Below are positions 1 to 8,603 of a DNA stretch of 64,000 nt, piece by piece. The notes under the pieces are model-generated. The model worked only from the letters and a program-made list of their open reading frames with translations, ran no database searches and was not told the origin of the DNA. Each line of letters opens with the position of its first letter. Position 1 is the first letter of the stretch. A program made the position numbers and the translations under genes. Source of the DNA: Mesorhizobium tianshanense (GTDB taxonomy: Bacteria > Pseudomonadota > Alphaproteobacteria > Rhizobiales > Rhizobiaceae); the NCBI RefSeq assembly GCF_007830515.1, contig NZ_VLKT01000015.1, positions 62,001 to 126,000 on the forward strand. The letters are read 5' to 3'.

Positions 1-2
1 CC

Positions 3-128
3 GGTAACCGGGATCGGCTGAGGCTGATTGAGGATCTGAAGATCCCGGCCTTTCCCGGTGGCCGACGCTTCCGCGCGCCTCTGCTCTTTCTCGCGCTCAA
101 CTGGTATGCCTTGAGGGATCGGATATAA
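3..128 (+). CDS. C-terminal end of an unidentified protein (partial)
   Basis: An open frame enters from the left edge and stops at TAA 126-128, giving 41 residues that end in LALNWYALRDRI. It is arginine-rich with a hydrophobic LLFLALNWYAL stretch. Codon use looks like coding DNA. The family cannot be named from this tail alone. Confidence 0.5.
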   Translation, partial: GNRDRLRLIEDLKIPAFPGGRRFRAPLLFLALNWYALRDRI

Positions 129-329
129 TCACAGATTGCAGAATCTTTCGCAAGAATGCAGAATCCCTTGCAAGGGCGCAGTGATGCCACATTCGCCGGC
201 AAAGGATGAGGGCGGTGGGCAGTTGAATGGGGGAATTTTGCGGGCCTGCCCGCTTTTGGTTTTGGGACCGATCGAACGCCGTTCTTCCGGCATTGGTCGA
301 ATGTAGACCCGCAAATGGAGGTTGCAAGA

Positions 330-1157
330 GTGAGAGAGCCCTTCAGTTTCGGCACGCCGGAACGACGGCGCCTTGCGATGCAGTTTGGCTACGACATGCG
401 GCCAAGGTTCTGGCAGAAAGTCCGCTCGAACTTGCATCTGGTCATCGCCGCGCTTGGCACGGCAGCGCTGCTTGGCGTGGCCGCGGTGGCGCTATGGCTG
501 GCATTGCCGGCCAACGAGAGACAGGCGGTCGCAAGTCCCGAGCAGGCGGTTCCAAGCGTTCCGGTAAAGACAACGGAGATCGTGCCAGCGGCTGCCTCGA
601 CGGTCGCCGCGGTACAGCAGGCCACTGATAAGACCGACGTGGTTTCGACGGCGGCGATTGCGGCGGAGGCCGAGATACCGGCGCTGGCGCCCAATGATCC
701 CCGCTGGACAGGATCAGGACCGAAGACCAAGTCCGGCCGGATGGCAGGCCGGGCCGAACAAGCGGCAGACGAGCCGTCCATTGCGCCGGCGTTCGCCGAT
801 CCGGCAGCGAAAAACAAAGCCGCGGCATTGTTTGCCAAAGTCGCTGCTCCCAACAAAACGGCGACGGACGATGCGCAAACCGCCGCCATTCCCACCCCGA
901 AACCGCAATTGCCGGCGGCGACGCAGGACGATGGCAGCCAGGCGAAAGCCGAGGCCAAGGACGTGAGCGCAGCAGGCACCGGACGCATCCTCAGGGCCGT
1001 CACCATGCGCACCGGACCGAAGAAGAATGCGGCCGCCATAGTCACCGTTCCCGCCAAAACCTCGGTTCAGGTGATGAGCTGCAAGAAATGGTGCCAGATC
1101 GTCTACAACGGCAAACGCGGCTGGATCTACAAGAGCTTTATCAAGACCGGCGCCTAA
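330..1157 (+). CDS. Membrane-anchored bacterial SH3-domain protein
   Basis: The protein is about 275 residues. A short cytoplasmic N-terminus is followed by one membrane segment (roughly residues 35-58, LHLVIAALGTAALLGVAAVALW). Then comes a long Ala/Pro/Lys-rich linker of low complexity and a C-terminal bacterial SH3 (SH3b) domain over about the last 75 residues (RAVTMRTGPKKNAAAIVTVPAKT ... GKRGWIYKSFI). Such proteins sit in the inner membrane and probably bind cell-wall components. An upstream ATG lies at 315, but GTG at 330 has a perfect GGAGGT Shine-Dalgarno seven bases before it, so I prefer the GTG. The gene stands alone and is followed by a palindromic repeat. Confidence 0.8.
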   Translation: MREPFSFGTPERRRLAMQFGYDMRPRFWQKVRSNLHLVIAALGTAALLGVAAVALWLALPANERQAVASPEQAVPSVPVKTTEIVPAAASTVAAVQQATDKTDVVSTAAIAAEAEIPALAPNDPRWTGSGPKTKSGRMAGRAEQAADEPSIAPAFADPAAKNKAAALFAKVAAPNKTATDDAQTAAIPTPKPQLPAATQDDGSQAKAEAKDVSAAGTGRILRAVTMRTGPKKNAAAIVTVPAKTSVQVMSCKKWCQIVYNGKRGWIYKSFIKTGA

Positions 1158-1250
1158 ATGCATGTCGCCCAAAACTGCGCAGCGGTTTGGGGACAACGAC
1201 ATGCATAAAAACAAAAACCTAAAGCGCGTCAAATGCGAAACGCTCTAGGA
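1158..1250. repeat. Palindromic intergenic repeat, family 1
   Basis: Perfect 10-bp arms at 1158-1167 and 1197-1206 enclose a second imperfect pairing (CCCAAA with TTTGGG) around a tgcgca core. An AAAGCGCG...CGCTCT block follows at about 1221-1248. A diverged copy with the same order of blocks lies at about 38353-38455. It starts right after the SH3 gene stop and could also act as a transcription barrier. Confidence 0.7.
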
Positions 1251-1279
1251 CAGGCGATCGTTCGACGTCGCACCACGGC

Positions 1280-2590
1280 TCAGATGGTTTCCGTACCGTG
1301 ATCCGCCCCAAGCAGGCGCCGAAAGCGCTGCCATCGTCTGGCACGCCTGCGTCCCCTGACATGGTTGCGATGCTCTTCGAACGGGACTTCGAACAGACCG
1401 CACATAACGCACCCTTCCCGCTTGCCGCAGACGGGAATCCAGCATTTGACGTCATGCTTCCAGGCCAGCGCGATCCGTTCGAGATGAAGATTGGATGAGC
1501 TCTTGAGCAGGATCAGCTCGCCGGCCACGGCCGTCCGCTTGATATGGTCGGAGACCTCCCTGGGCGTACGCAACTCATGAAAGCGGCCGGTGTCGCGATC
1601 GTCTTGTCCGGCTCCCGAGCGGTGCGCATTGTCACCGACATAAATGACCTGACCGGCAATTTCACGGGCGGTCTTGTAGGCGTAATGGTACTTTCTGGTC
1701 GAGCCTGCATAGTCTGAAATCTGCCCCAGAACGATGCGCTTTCGTTCGACATTGGCCCTGGCCATCATCTCGAAGGCAAGATTGATCGAGTGCCAGGGCG
1801 CCTTGGCGGCGTCGAGGATGAATTGCGGCCCGCCGTCGACGACAAACACCTCGCATCGATTTGCCAGTGGCTGGAGTGTCGCCACCCTGGCCGCCACCTT
1901 TTCCTGGGGAACGCCAAGTTCAAGTGCTGCAGCAACGGCGGCGGCGGTCGGCAGCCAGAAATGTTCAGCCGGGAATGGCGTTCTGAACTCAATGACGCCG
2001 CCACGCCAGTGGATCGAAAACGTCAGCCTGTCGGGATAGGCGGCGTGGATGTCGCTCACACGGTAATCTGCCTGTTCCGACATACCAAAGGTGACGACGC
2101 GATGCTGGGTGGGGGAGGCCATGCCGATGACATAGGGGTCATCCGCGTTGAGGACAGCGAGTCCGCCCGGCCGCAGCGCATCGACCAACGTGCGCTTTTC
2201 CCGAGCGACATTCTCCAATGTCCTGAAAGCTGTAAAATGTTCGAGGCGAACCATGGTGACGACAGCCACGTGCGGCCGCAGCATATCCGCCATCGGCTTG
2301 ACCGTATCGGTTCCACTGGCTCCAGCTTCAAAGACGACGTAGTCGATCCCGGTGAGAACGCGCTTTGACAACATGTTGACCAGCGCCCTGATCGAATTGG
2401 CGAGGACCTGGGTATGCACCGAGCCGTGGCCGGCCAGAATGTGCCCAAGCAGTTCGGTCACCGTCGACTTGCCAGAACTTCCGGTTATGCCGATGAAGGT
2501 CGCCTTGCTTTTCGATCGGGCACGTCTTGCCTTGTAAACCTTGAGACGTCGCACCAGGTCTTTGCGAATTTTCCGCAATCTTGCGTTCAC
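1280..2590 (-). CDS. Mur ligase family protein (MurF-like)
   Basis: The protein has 436 residues. An ATP-binding P-loop GITGSSGKST lies at residues 34-43, followed by the central Mur-ligase fold (FEAGASGTDTV, LNADDPYV) and a C-terminal domain. Mur ligases join an amino acid or peptide to a carboxylate using ATP; MurF adds D-Ala-D-Ala to the UDP-MurNAc tripeptide. This protein is shorter than true MurF, has a basic N-terminus (KIRKDLVRRLKVYKARRAR) in place of the UDP-binding domain, and ends in a Cys/Arg-rich tail. It is therefore probably a specialised paralogue with an unknown acceptor. It is a single gene with no operon partner. Confidence 0.75.
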   Translation of the reverse strand: MNARLRKIRKDLVRRLKVYKARRARSKSKATFIGITGSSGKSTVTELLGHILAGHGSVHTQVLANSIRALVNMLSKRVLTGIDYVVFEAGASGTDTVKPMADMLRPHVAVVTMVRLEHFTAFRTLENVAREKRTLVDALRPGGLAVLNADDPYVIGMASPTQHRVVTFGMSEQADYRVSDIHAAYPDRLTFSIHWRGGVIEFRTPFPAEHFWLPTAAAVAAALELGVPQEKVAARVATLQPLANRCEVFVVDGGPQFILDAAKAPWHSINLAFEMMARANVERKRIVLGQISDYAGSTRKYHYAYKTAREIAGQVIYVGDNAHRSGAGQDDRDTGRFHELRTPREVSDHIKRTAVAGELILLKSSSNLHLERIALAWKHDVKCWIPVCGKREGCVMCGLFEVPFEEHRNHVRGRRRARRWQRFRRLLGADHGTETI

Positions 2591-2676
2591 CGCACCACCG
2601 CCCCCAAGCCCATAAGCGACTTATGGCTTGCGATGAACGATCAAGTCAAACTTGAAACCCGACATGGCCGGGCGGT

Positions 2677-3438
2677 TCAGATGCAACGTCCGCCGTCGAC
2701 CTCCAGCGCCACGCCAGTGATGAAAGCCGCCTCGTCCGAAGCGAGCCAGAGCGCCGCGTTGGCTATGTCGAGCGGCGTCGAAAGCCGGCCAAGCGGAATC
2801 GACGCGCGGAACTTCTCGCGGATCTCGGGTGTGTCGGCGCCCATGAATTTTTCCAGCATGCCGGTCTCGCCGGCGACCGGACACAGGCAGTTGACGCGGA
2901 TGTTCTTCGGCGCGAGCTCCACCGCCATCGACTTGGTCGCGGTGATCGCCCAGCCCTTCGATGCGTTGTACCAGGTGAGGCCTGGCCGGGGCCTGATGCC
3001 GGCCGTCGAAGCCGTGGTCAGGATGACGCCGCCGCCTTGCTGATCCATGACCGGCACGACTGCCAGCGCGGCGTGGTAGATCGCCTTCATGTTGACGGCG
3101 GTGATCAGGTCGAAGGTCGTTTCGTCAACCTCGAGCATATCGCCGTTGCGATGGGTGTAGCCGGCATTGTTGACCATGATGTCGATGCGGCCGAAGGCAC
3201 TCCTTGCGGCATGGACCATTTCCTCGAATTCGGAGCGCAACGAGACATCAGTCTGGGTCCAGATCGCCGCCTTGCCGATCTCGCTGGCCACACGTTCTGC
3301 GCCCTTGGCGTTGAGGTCGGCGACGACGATCCTGGCGCCCTCCTCGGCAAAGCGCTTGGCCATGCCCTCGCCGAAGCCGGAGGCAGCGCCGGTGATGATG
3401 GCTACCTTGTTTTCCAGGCGCATGCTTTTCTCACTCAT
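2677..3438 (-). CDS. SDR family NAD(P)-dependent oxidoreductase
   Basis: This is a classical short-chain dehydrogenase of 253 residues. It has a Rossmann glycine motif TGAASGFG near residue 15, NNAG near 90, the catalytic Ser (TTASTAG) and YNASK for the Tyr-Lys pair, and the C-terminal EVDGG typical of the family. The substrate cannot be read from sequence; family members act on sugars, hydroxyacyl compounds and alcohols. An in-frame TTG lies further upstream at 3456, but ATG at 3438 fits better (GGAA about 10 bases upstream). The 250 bases between it and zwf, which is transcribed divergently, should hold both promoters. Confidence 0.85.
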   Translation of the reverse strand: MSEKSMRLENKVAIITGAASGFGEGMAKRFAEEGARIVVADLNAKGAERVASEIGKAAIWTQTDVSLRSEFEEMVHAARSAFGRIDIMVNNAGYTHRNGDMLEVDETTFDLITAVNMKAIYHAALAVVPVMDQQGGGVILTTASTAGIRPRPGLTWYNASKGWAITATKSMAVELAPKNIRVNCLCPVAGETGMLEKFMGADTPEIREKFRASIPLGRLSTPLDIANAALWLASDEAAFITGVALEVDGGRCI

Positions 3439-3689
3439 GATTGAAAGTTCCGGCAATCGCCGACCGTCGAAAGATATGTCTCCACCCTCGATTTCTCCTT
3501 TGGCTTTCGTTTCGATCCCGCTTTATGCTGCACCTGCGAAGGTCTTCCGGAGCCATCGCTCGCCGACAAGCCTCCGGGTTGCGTCGGTGTCAAGGGCACA
3601 CATGTTTGTGACATCGGGGTACTGGAAAATTTAAATCGATTAGAATATATCGGCCGCGTACCTGTGACCGGCGTCAAAGCGGATAGACC

Positions 3690-5159
3690 ATGACCAGCCA
3701 GATCATTCCCGTCGACCCTTTTGACTTCATCATTTTCGGCGGTACCGGCGATCTGTCGGAACGCAAGCTTTTGCCGTCGCTCTATCATCGCCAGCGCGAC
3801 CATCAGTTTTCCGAACCGACGCGCATCATCGGCACGTCGCGCTCAAAAATGACCGACGAGGAATTCCAGGCTTTCGCCAGGCAGGCGATTTCCGACCATG
3901 TGAAGCCGGCCGACATCGACGCCAAGGAGCTGACGACGTTCCTTGCCCGCCTTTCCTACGTCTCGGCCGACGCGACCACCGGCACGGGCTTCGACAAATT
4001 GAAGGAGGCGATCGGCGACAGCGAACACATCCGCGCTTTCTACCTGGCGGTGGCGCCGGCGCTGTTCGGCGATATCTCGCATAAGCTGAAAGAGCACGGG
4101 CTGATCACGCCGAACTCGCGCATCGTGCTGGAGAAGCCGATCGGGCGCGATCTCGCCTCGGCGCGCGCGCTCAACGATCTGGTCGGCGACGATTTCCATG
4201 AAAGCCAGATCTTCCGCATTGACCACTATCTCGGCAAGGAGACGGTGCAAAACCTGATGGCACTGCGCTTTGCCAATGCGCTCTACGAGCCGCTATGGAA
4301 TTCCGCCAATGTCGACCATGTGCAGATCACCGTGGCCGAGACCGTCGGCCTCGAAGACCGCGTCACCTATTACGACAAGGCCGGCGCGCTGCGCGACATG
4401 GTGCAGAACCACATGCTGCAGCTTCTCTGCCTCGTCGCCATGGAGGCGCCGTCGTCGATGGATGCCGACGCCGTGCGCGATGAAAAGCTGAAGGTGCTGC
4501 GGGCGCTCACGCGCATCAACGGCAATGGAGCGCCGAAGCACACAGTGCGCGGCCAGTACCGTGCCGGAGCCTCGGCGGGCGGGCCGGTGAAAGGCTATGT
4601 CGAGGAACTCGGCAAGGACAGCAACACCGAGACGTTCGTCGCGATCAAGGCCGAGATCGGCAACTGGCGCTGGTCGGGCGTGCCGTTCTACCTCAGGACG
4701 GGCAAGCGGCTGGCGACCCGCGTTTCGGAGATCGTCATCGAATTCAAGCCGATCCCGCATTCGATCTTCGGCGACAGCGCCGGGCCGATCTTCGCCAACC
4801 AGCTGGTCATCAGGCTGCAGCCTGACGAAGGCGTCAAGCAGTTCATCATGATCAAGGATCCGGGGCCGGGCGGCATGCGGCTGCGCCAGATCCCGCTCGA
4901 CATGAGCTTCGCGCAATCCTTCGACGGCCGCGCGCCCGATGCCTATGAGCGGCTGATCATGGATGTCATCCGTGGCAACCAGACCCTATTCATGCGCCGC
5001 GACGAGGTCGAGGCGGCATGGCAATGGATCGACCCGATCCAGGACGCCTGGGAAAGCGCAAGGCAAGAGGCGCAGGGCTATACCGCCGGCACATGGGGTC
5101 CCTCGGCCTCGATTGCGCTGATCGAACGCGACGGGCGGACATGGCACGAGAGCAATTGA
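3690..5159 (+). CDS. zwf: Glucose-6-phosphate 1-dehydrogenase
   Basis: It oxidises glucose 6-phosphate to 6-phosphogluconolactone with NAD(P)+, the first step of the Entner-Doudoroff and oxidative pentose-phosphate routes in the cytoplasm. The 489 residues match the family length. Visible marks are the N-terminal nucleotide-binding motif FGGTGDLSERKL, the substrate loop EKPIGRD and the active-site signature RIDHYLGKE. Its 3' end overlaps the start of pgl by 19 bases, and edd follows, so the three genes form one operon for glucose breakdown. Confidence 0.97.
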   Translation: MTSQIIPVDPFDFIIFGGTGDLSERKLLPSLYHRQRDHQFSEPTRIIGTSRSKMTDEEFQAFARQAISDHVKPADIDAKELTTFLARLSYVSADATTGTGFDKLKEAIGDSEHIRAFYLAVAPALFGDISHKLKEHGLITPNSRIVLEKPIGRDLASARALNDLVGDDFHESQIFRIDHYLGKETVQNLMALRFANALYEPLWNSANVDHVQITVAETVGLEDRVTYYDKAGALRDMVQNHMLQLLCLVAMEAPSSMDADAVRDEKLKVLRALTRINGNGAPKHTVRGQYRAGASAGGPVKGYVEELGKDSNTETFVAIKAEIGNWRWSGVPFYLRTGKRLATRVSEIVIEFKPIPHSIFGDSAGPIFANQLVIRLQPDEGVKQFIMIKDPGPGGMRLRQIPLDMSFAQSFDGRAPDAYERLIMDVIRGNQTLFMRRDEVEAAWQWIDPIQDAWESARQEAQGYTAGTWGPSASIALIERDGRTWHESN

Positions 5160-5857
5160 ACGGCGCCGCCTACAACTGGCACGCATTCGCCGAACGCCAG
5201 GATCTGGCGGCAGCGCTTGCCGGCCACGTCGCGGGCCGCCTGACCAATGCGATCGCCGAGCGCGGCACGGGGCTGCTCGCTGTTTCCGGCGGCACGACGC
5301 CGGCGAAATTTTTCGCATCGCTTTCGAGTATCCCGATCGCCTGGAACAAGGTCACGGTGACGCTGGTCGACGAGCGTTGCGTGCCGGCCGCCTCTGCGCG
5401 CTCCAACGCCGGGCTGGTCGCCGCCAATCTTTTGCAGAACGCGGCCGCGGCCGCTCGTTTCGTGCCGCTCTACCAAGAAGCAGCAAGCATCGAGGATACG
5501 TCGGAGACCGATAGCAGGATGTTGCGGTCGCTGCCCTGGCCGCTCGATGTGGTCGTGCTGGGCATGGGAACCGATGGCCATACCGCCTCGTTCTTTCCGG
5601 ATGCCGACAATCTGGAAAAACTGCTCGATGCGTCCTCGGAAATGGTCGTGCTTCCGGTTAACGCGACAAGCGCCGGCGAGCCGCGCCTCACGCTGTCGCT
5701 GGCGCGGATCGTCGAAGCCGGCTTCGTCGCACTGCACATCGAGGGCGAAGACAAGCGCAAGGCCTTCGAGAGTGCGATGGGAGCGGGAACGCGCAAGCCC
5801 ATTCGCGCCGTGCTCGACGCAGCGGAGAGGCCTGTAGAGGTTTTCTGGGCACCCTGA
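5141..5857 (+). CDS. pgl: 6-phosphogluconolactonase
   Basis: It hydrolyses 6-phosphogluconolactone to 6-phosphogluconate, the step between Zwf and Edd. The 238 residues have the sugar-isomerase-like fold with LAVSGGTTPAKFF near the N-terminus, TLVDERCVP and the conserved GMGTDGHTASFFP. An open frame extends upstream inside zwf, but ATG at 5141 gives the normal family length. It overlaps the zwf stop, which suggests translational coupling. edd follows after 72 bases. Confidence 0.95.
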   Translation: MAREQLNGAAYNWHAFAERQDLAAALAGHVAGRLTNAIAERGTGLLAVSGGTTPAKFFASLSSIPIAWNKVTVTLVDERCVPAASARSNAGLVAANLLQNAAAAARFVPLYQEAASIEDTSETDSRMLRSLPWPLDVVVLGMGTDGHTASFFPDADNLEKLLDASSEMVVLPVNATSAGEPRLTLSLARIVEAGFVALHIEGEDKRKAFESAMGAGTRKPIRAVLDAAERPVEVFWAP

Positions 5858-5929
5858 TTTCAACTTACCGAGGGTCCCGGCAGACAGCCGGAAGGTGTTC
5901 CCGGGACCTCGCTCGAAAGGACCGACGCC

Positions 5930-7774
5930 ATGACCGCGAGACGCGACATCGAAGCCATCACCGAGCGCATCCGCCAACGCTCCAGACCAAGGCGCGAGGC
6001 CTATCTCGGCCGCATCGCCGAGGCCTCGAACCGCACCGCCAACCGGGCCGTGCTTTCCTGCGGCAACCTCGCCCATGGCTTTGCCGTCTGCAGCCCTTCG
6101 GAGAAGGTGGCGCTCGGCGGCGACAGGGTGCCGAACCTCGGCATAATCACCTCCTATAACGACATGCTGTCGGCGCATCAGCCTTTCGAGACGTTTCCGG
6201 CGCTGATCAAGGACGCGGCGCGCGAGGCCGGCGGCATTGCCCAGGTCGCCGGCGGTGTGCCGGCGATGTGCGACGGCGTCACGCAGGGCCAGCCCGGCAT
6301 GGAGCTGTCGCTGTTCTCGCGCGACGTGATCGCCATGGCCGCGGCAATCGGCCTGTCGCACAACATGTTCGACGCGGCCGTCTATCTCGGCGTCTGCGAC
6401 AAGATCGTGCCGGGACTGGTGATCGCCGCACTCACCTTCGGCCATCTGCCGGCGGTGTTCATCCCGGCCGGGCCGATGACGACGGGCCTGCCCAACGACG
6501 AGAAGGCCAAGGTCCGCCAGCTCTATGCCGAAGGCAAGGCGGGAAGGGCCGAACTGCTCGAGGCCGAGTCCAAATCCTACCACGGCCCGGGAACCTGCAC
6601 CTTCTACGGCACGGCGAACTCCAACCAGATGCTGATGGAGATCATGGGGCTGCACATGCCGGGTGCCTCCTTCGTCAACCCCGGCACGCCTCTGCGCGAC
6701 GCGCTGACCAGGGAAGCGACGAAGCGGGCGCTGGCGATCACCGCGCTCGGCAACGCCTACACGCCGGTCGGCCGGATGATTGACGAGCGCTCGATCGTCA
6801 ACGGCATCGTCGGCCTGCACGCCACCGGCGGCTCGACCAATCACACCATCCACCTGATCGCCATGGCGGCGGCGGCCGGCATCGCCATTACCTGGCAGGA
6901 TATTTCGGACCTTTCGGAAGCCGTGCCGCTGCTGGCGCGGGTCTATCCGAACGGGCTTGCCGACGTGAACCATTTCCATGCGGCCGGCGGGCTCGGCTTC
7001 CTGATCCGCGAACTGCTCGACGAAGGCATCCTGCACGAGGACGTCCAGACGGTATGGGGCGAAGGCTTGAGGCCTTATGCGGTCGAAGCCAAGCTCGGCG
7101 CCGATGGCGGCGTCGTGCGCGAAGCCTCGCCGCGCGAAAGCGGCGACGAGAAGGTGCTGGCGCCGTTCAAGAAGGCGTTCCAGCCGACAGGCGGGCTGAA
7201 AATGCTCTCAGGCAATCTCGGCCACGCCGTCATCAAGACTTCCGCCGTGAAACCGGAACGGCGCATCATCGAGGCGCCGGCAAAGGTGTTCGACAGCCAG
7301 CAAGGGCTGAACGAGGCTTTCAAGGCCGGTTCGCTGACCGGCGATTTCATCGCCGTCATCCGCTTCCAAGGGCCGAAGGCCAACGGCATGCCGGAGCTGC
7401 ACAAGCTGACCACCGTGCTCGGCGTGCTGCAGGATCGCGGCCAGCATGTCGCGCTGGTCACCGACGGGCGCATGTCGGGCGCTTCCGGCAAGGTGCCGGC
7501 GGCGATCCATGTGACGCCGGAGGCGGTCGAGGACGGGCCGATCGCCAGGATCCATGACGGCGACATCATCCGGCTCGATGCCGAGGCCGGAACGCTGCAA
7601 GTGCTGGTCCCGGCAGGTGATTTCGCGCTGCGCCGGGCAGCGGACGCCGATCTCATCGGCAATGAATTCGGCTTCGGCCGGGAACTTTTCGCCGGGTTCC
7701 GGCAAATGGTGGGCCGCGCCGACCATGGCGCCAGCGCCTTCGGAAACGACATGGCGGAATTGGCACTGCAGTGA
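5930..7774 (+). CDS. edd: 6-phosphogluconate dehydratase (Entner-Doudoroff)
   Basis: It dehydrates 6-phosphogluconate to 2-keto-3-deoxy-6-phosphogluconate. It belongs to the IlvD/Edd family and is 614 residues long, the usual size. The frame shows the N-terminal [12 protein letters not shown] region, [21 protein letters not shown] with one of the Fe-S ligand cysteines, [16 protein letters not shown], and [18 protein letters not shown] near the C-terminus. An AAAGGA ribosome site lies eight bases before the ATG. The aldolase gene (eda) is not in the window. This is the third gene of zwf-pgl-edd. Confidence 0.96.
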   Translation: MTARRDIEAITERIRQRSRPRREAYLGRIAEASNRTANRAVLSCGNLAHGFAVCSPSEKVALGGDRVPNLGIITSYNDMLSAHQPFETFPALIKDAAREAGGIAQVAGGVPAMCDGVTQGQPGMELSLFSRDVIAMAAAIGLSHNMFDAAVYLGVCDKIVPGLVIAALTFGHLPAVFIPAGPMTTGLPNDEKAKVRQLYAEGKAGRAELLEAESKSYHGPGTCTFYGTANSNQMLMEIMGLHMPGASFVNPGTPLRDALTREATKRALAITALGNAYTPVGRMIDERSIVNGIVGLHATGGSTNHTIHLIAMAAAAGIAITWQDISDLSEAVPLLARVYPNGLADVNHFHAAGGLGFLIRELLDEGILHEDVQTVWGEGLRPYAVEAKLGADGGVVREASPRESGDEKVLAPFKKAFQPTGGLKMLSGNLGHAVIKTSAVKPERRIIEAPAKVFDSQQGLNEAFKAGSLTGDFIAVIRFQGPKANGMPELHKLTTVLGVLQDRGQHVALVTDGRMSGASGKVPAAIHVTPEAVEDGPIARIHDGDIIRLDAEAGTLQVLVPAGDFALRRAADADLIGNEFGFGRELFAGFRQMVGRADHGASAFGNDMAELALQ

Positions 7775-7877
7775 AAAAAGGCGGCTCGCGGCTGTCTGAT
7801 GCTGGCTGTCGATTGCCGCGCAATTTTGCCGTTTTGGGCCACTACGCTACCTTGAGTCAGCATTGTTGACCTATCTC

Positions 7878-8087
7878 TCATGACCGGTCATTCGTAGCCG
7901 ATGCAGCGGGGAGCGGGATCGAGCGCTTCCGCGTCTTCCAGAGCAGTTCGGCCTTCCATGCCGCGCCATCCGAACCGCCGGCGACGACCGCGCGCTTGCC
8001 CGTCAGGTCGAGGAAGACGGGGAGTACGGCCAGCGGCTGAATGCGCGCCGGCGCAGCTTCATTCGGCTGCCTGGACACGACCTGCAT
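7878..8087 (-). pseudogene. cysG: Truncated cysG (siroheme synthase) remnant
   Basis: From ATG 8087, with an AGGAG ribosome site, about 50 residues match the N-terminus of the rhizobial siroheme synthase. The core LPVFLDLTGKRAVVAGGSDGAAWKAELL is the NAD-binding start of the precorrin-2 dehydrogenase domain. The frame then runs into about 20 unrelated residues and stops, so more than 80% of the gene is missing. Siroheme is the cofactor of nitrite reductase, and cysG commonly ends nitrate-assimilation operons. Its position downstream of nirD, the transporter, the kinase and cynS on the same strand fits a decayed operon end. Confidence 0.72.
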
Positions 8088-8137
8088 CGATGATGCTCCT
8101 GATCTTGGGGCGGCATGTGTGTATCGGGACTGTCCCC

Positions 8138-8587
8138 TCACCAGGCGTTGTAGGCGAGGTACTTGCCGGACATCTCGACCTTCACACGGTCGCCCTTCGG
8201 GTGCTCGACCCGCGTCACCGACATGTCGAAGTCGATGGCTGACATGATCCCATCACCGAATTTCTCATGGATCAGCGCTTTGATCGTTGGGCCATAGACG
8301 CCGACGATCTCGTAGAGGCGGTAGATGCAGGGATCGGTCGGAACGGCCTGCTGCCATATCTTGGTGGGGCTTTCCTGAAGCACCAGCGCGGCTTCCTGAG
8401 GCAGGCCGAGGGCCGTTATCGTCGCCTGTGCCTTTTCCGCCGGCATGGCGTTCATGCCCATCGCGGCCGAATGCGTCCACACCGGCGACATCCCGATCGA
8501 TGCGGCGATACCTTCCCAGGTCAGGCCCGCCTGGCGCTTGGCCGAGAGGATCATGGCGGTCACATCTTCGCGCGTCATCTTATCCAT
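8138..8587 (-). CDS. cynS: Cyanate hydratase (cyanase)
   Basis: It converts cyanate and bicarbonate to ammonia and CO2, yielding usable nitrogen. It has an N-terminal helix-turn-helix-like domain (TREDVTAMILSAKRQAGLTWEGIA) and a C-terminal catalytic domain. The latter has YRLYEIVGVYGPTIKALIHEKFGDGIMSAIDF, where the Arg/Glu/Ser active-site residues of the family lie. ATG 8587 has GGAG six bases upstream; another ATG at 8599 would add four residues. The length of 149-153 residues fits. It lies 16 bases after the kinase gene and looks intact, so it is probably still co-transcribed from the nir leader. Confidence 0.95.
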   Translation of the reverse strand: MDKMTREDVTAMILSAKRQAGLTWEGIAASIGMSPVWTHSAAMGMNAMPAEKAQATITALGLPQEAALVLQESPTKIWQQAVPTDPCIYRLYEIVGVYGPTIKALIHEKFGDGIMSAIDFDMSVTRVEHPKGDRVKVEMSGKYLAYNAW

Positions 8588-8603
8588 AGGTTTCTCCATT
8601 GGT

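Noticed and set aside
5078..7036. A 652-residue frame antisense to pgl and edd
   Set aside because: It mirrors two well-conserved genes, has strongly biased Arg/Gly/His composition and no domain. This is a common artefact of high-GC DNA.
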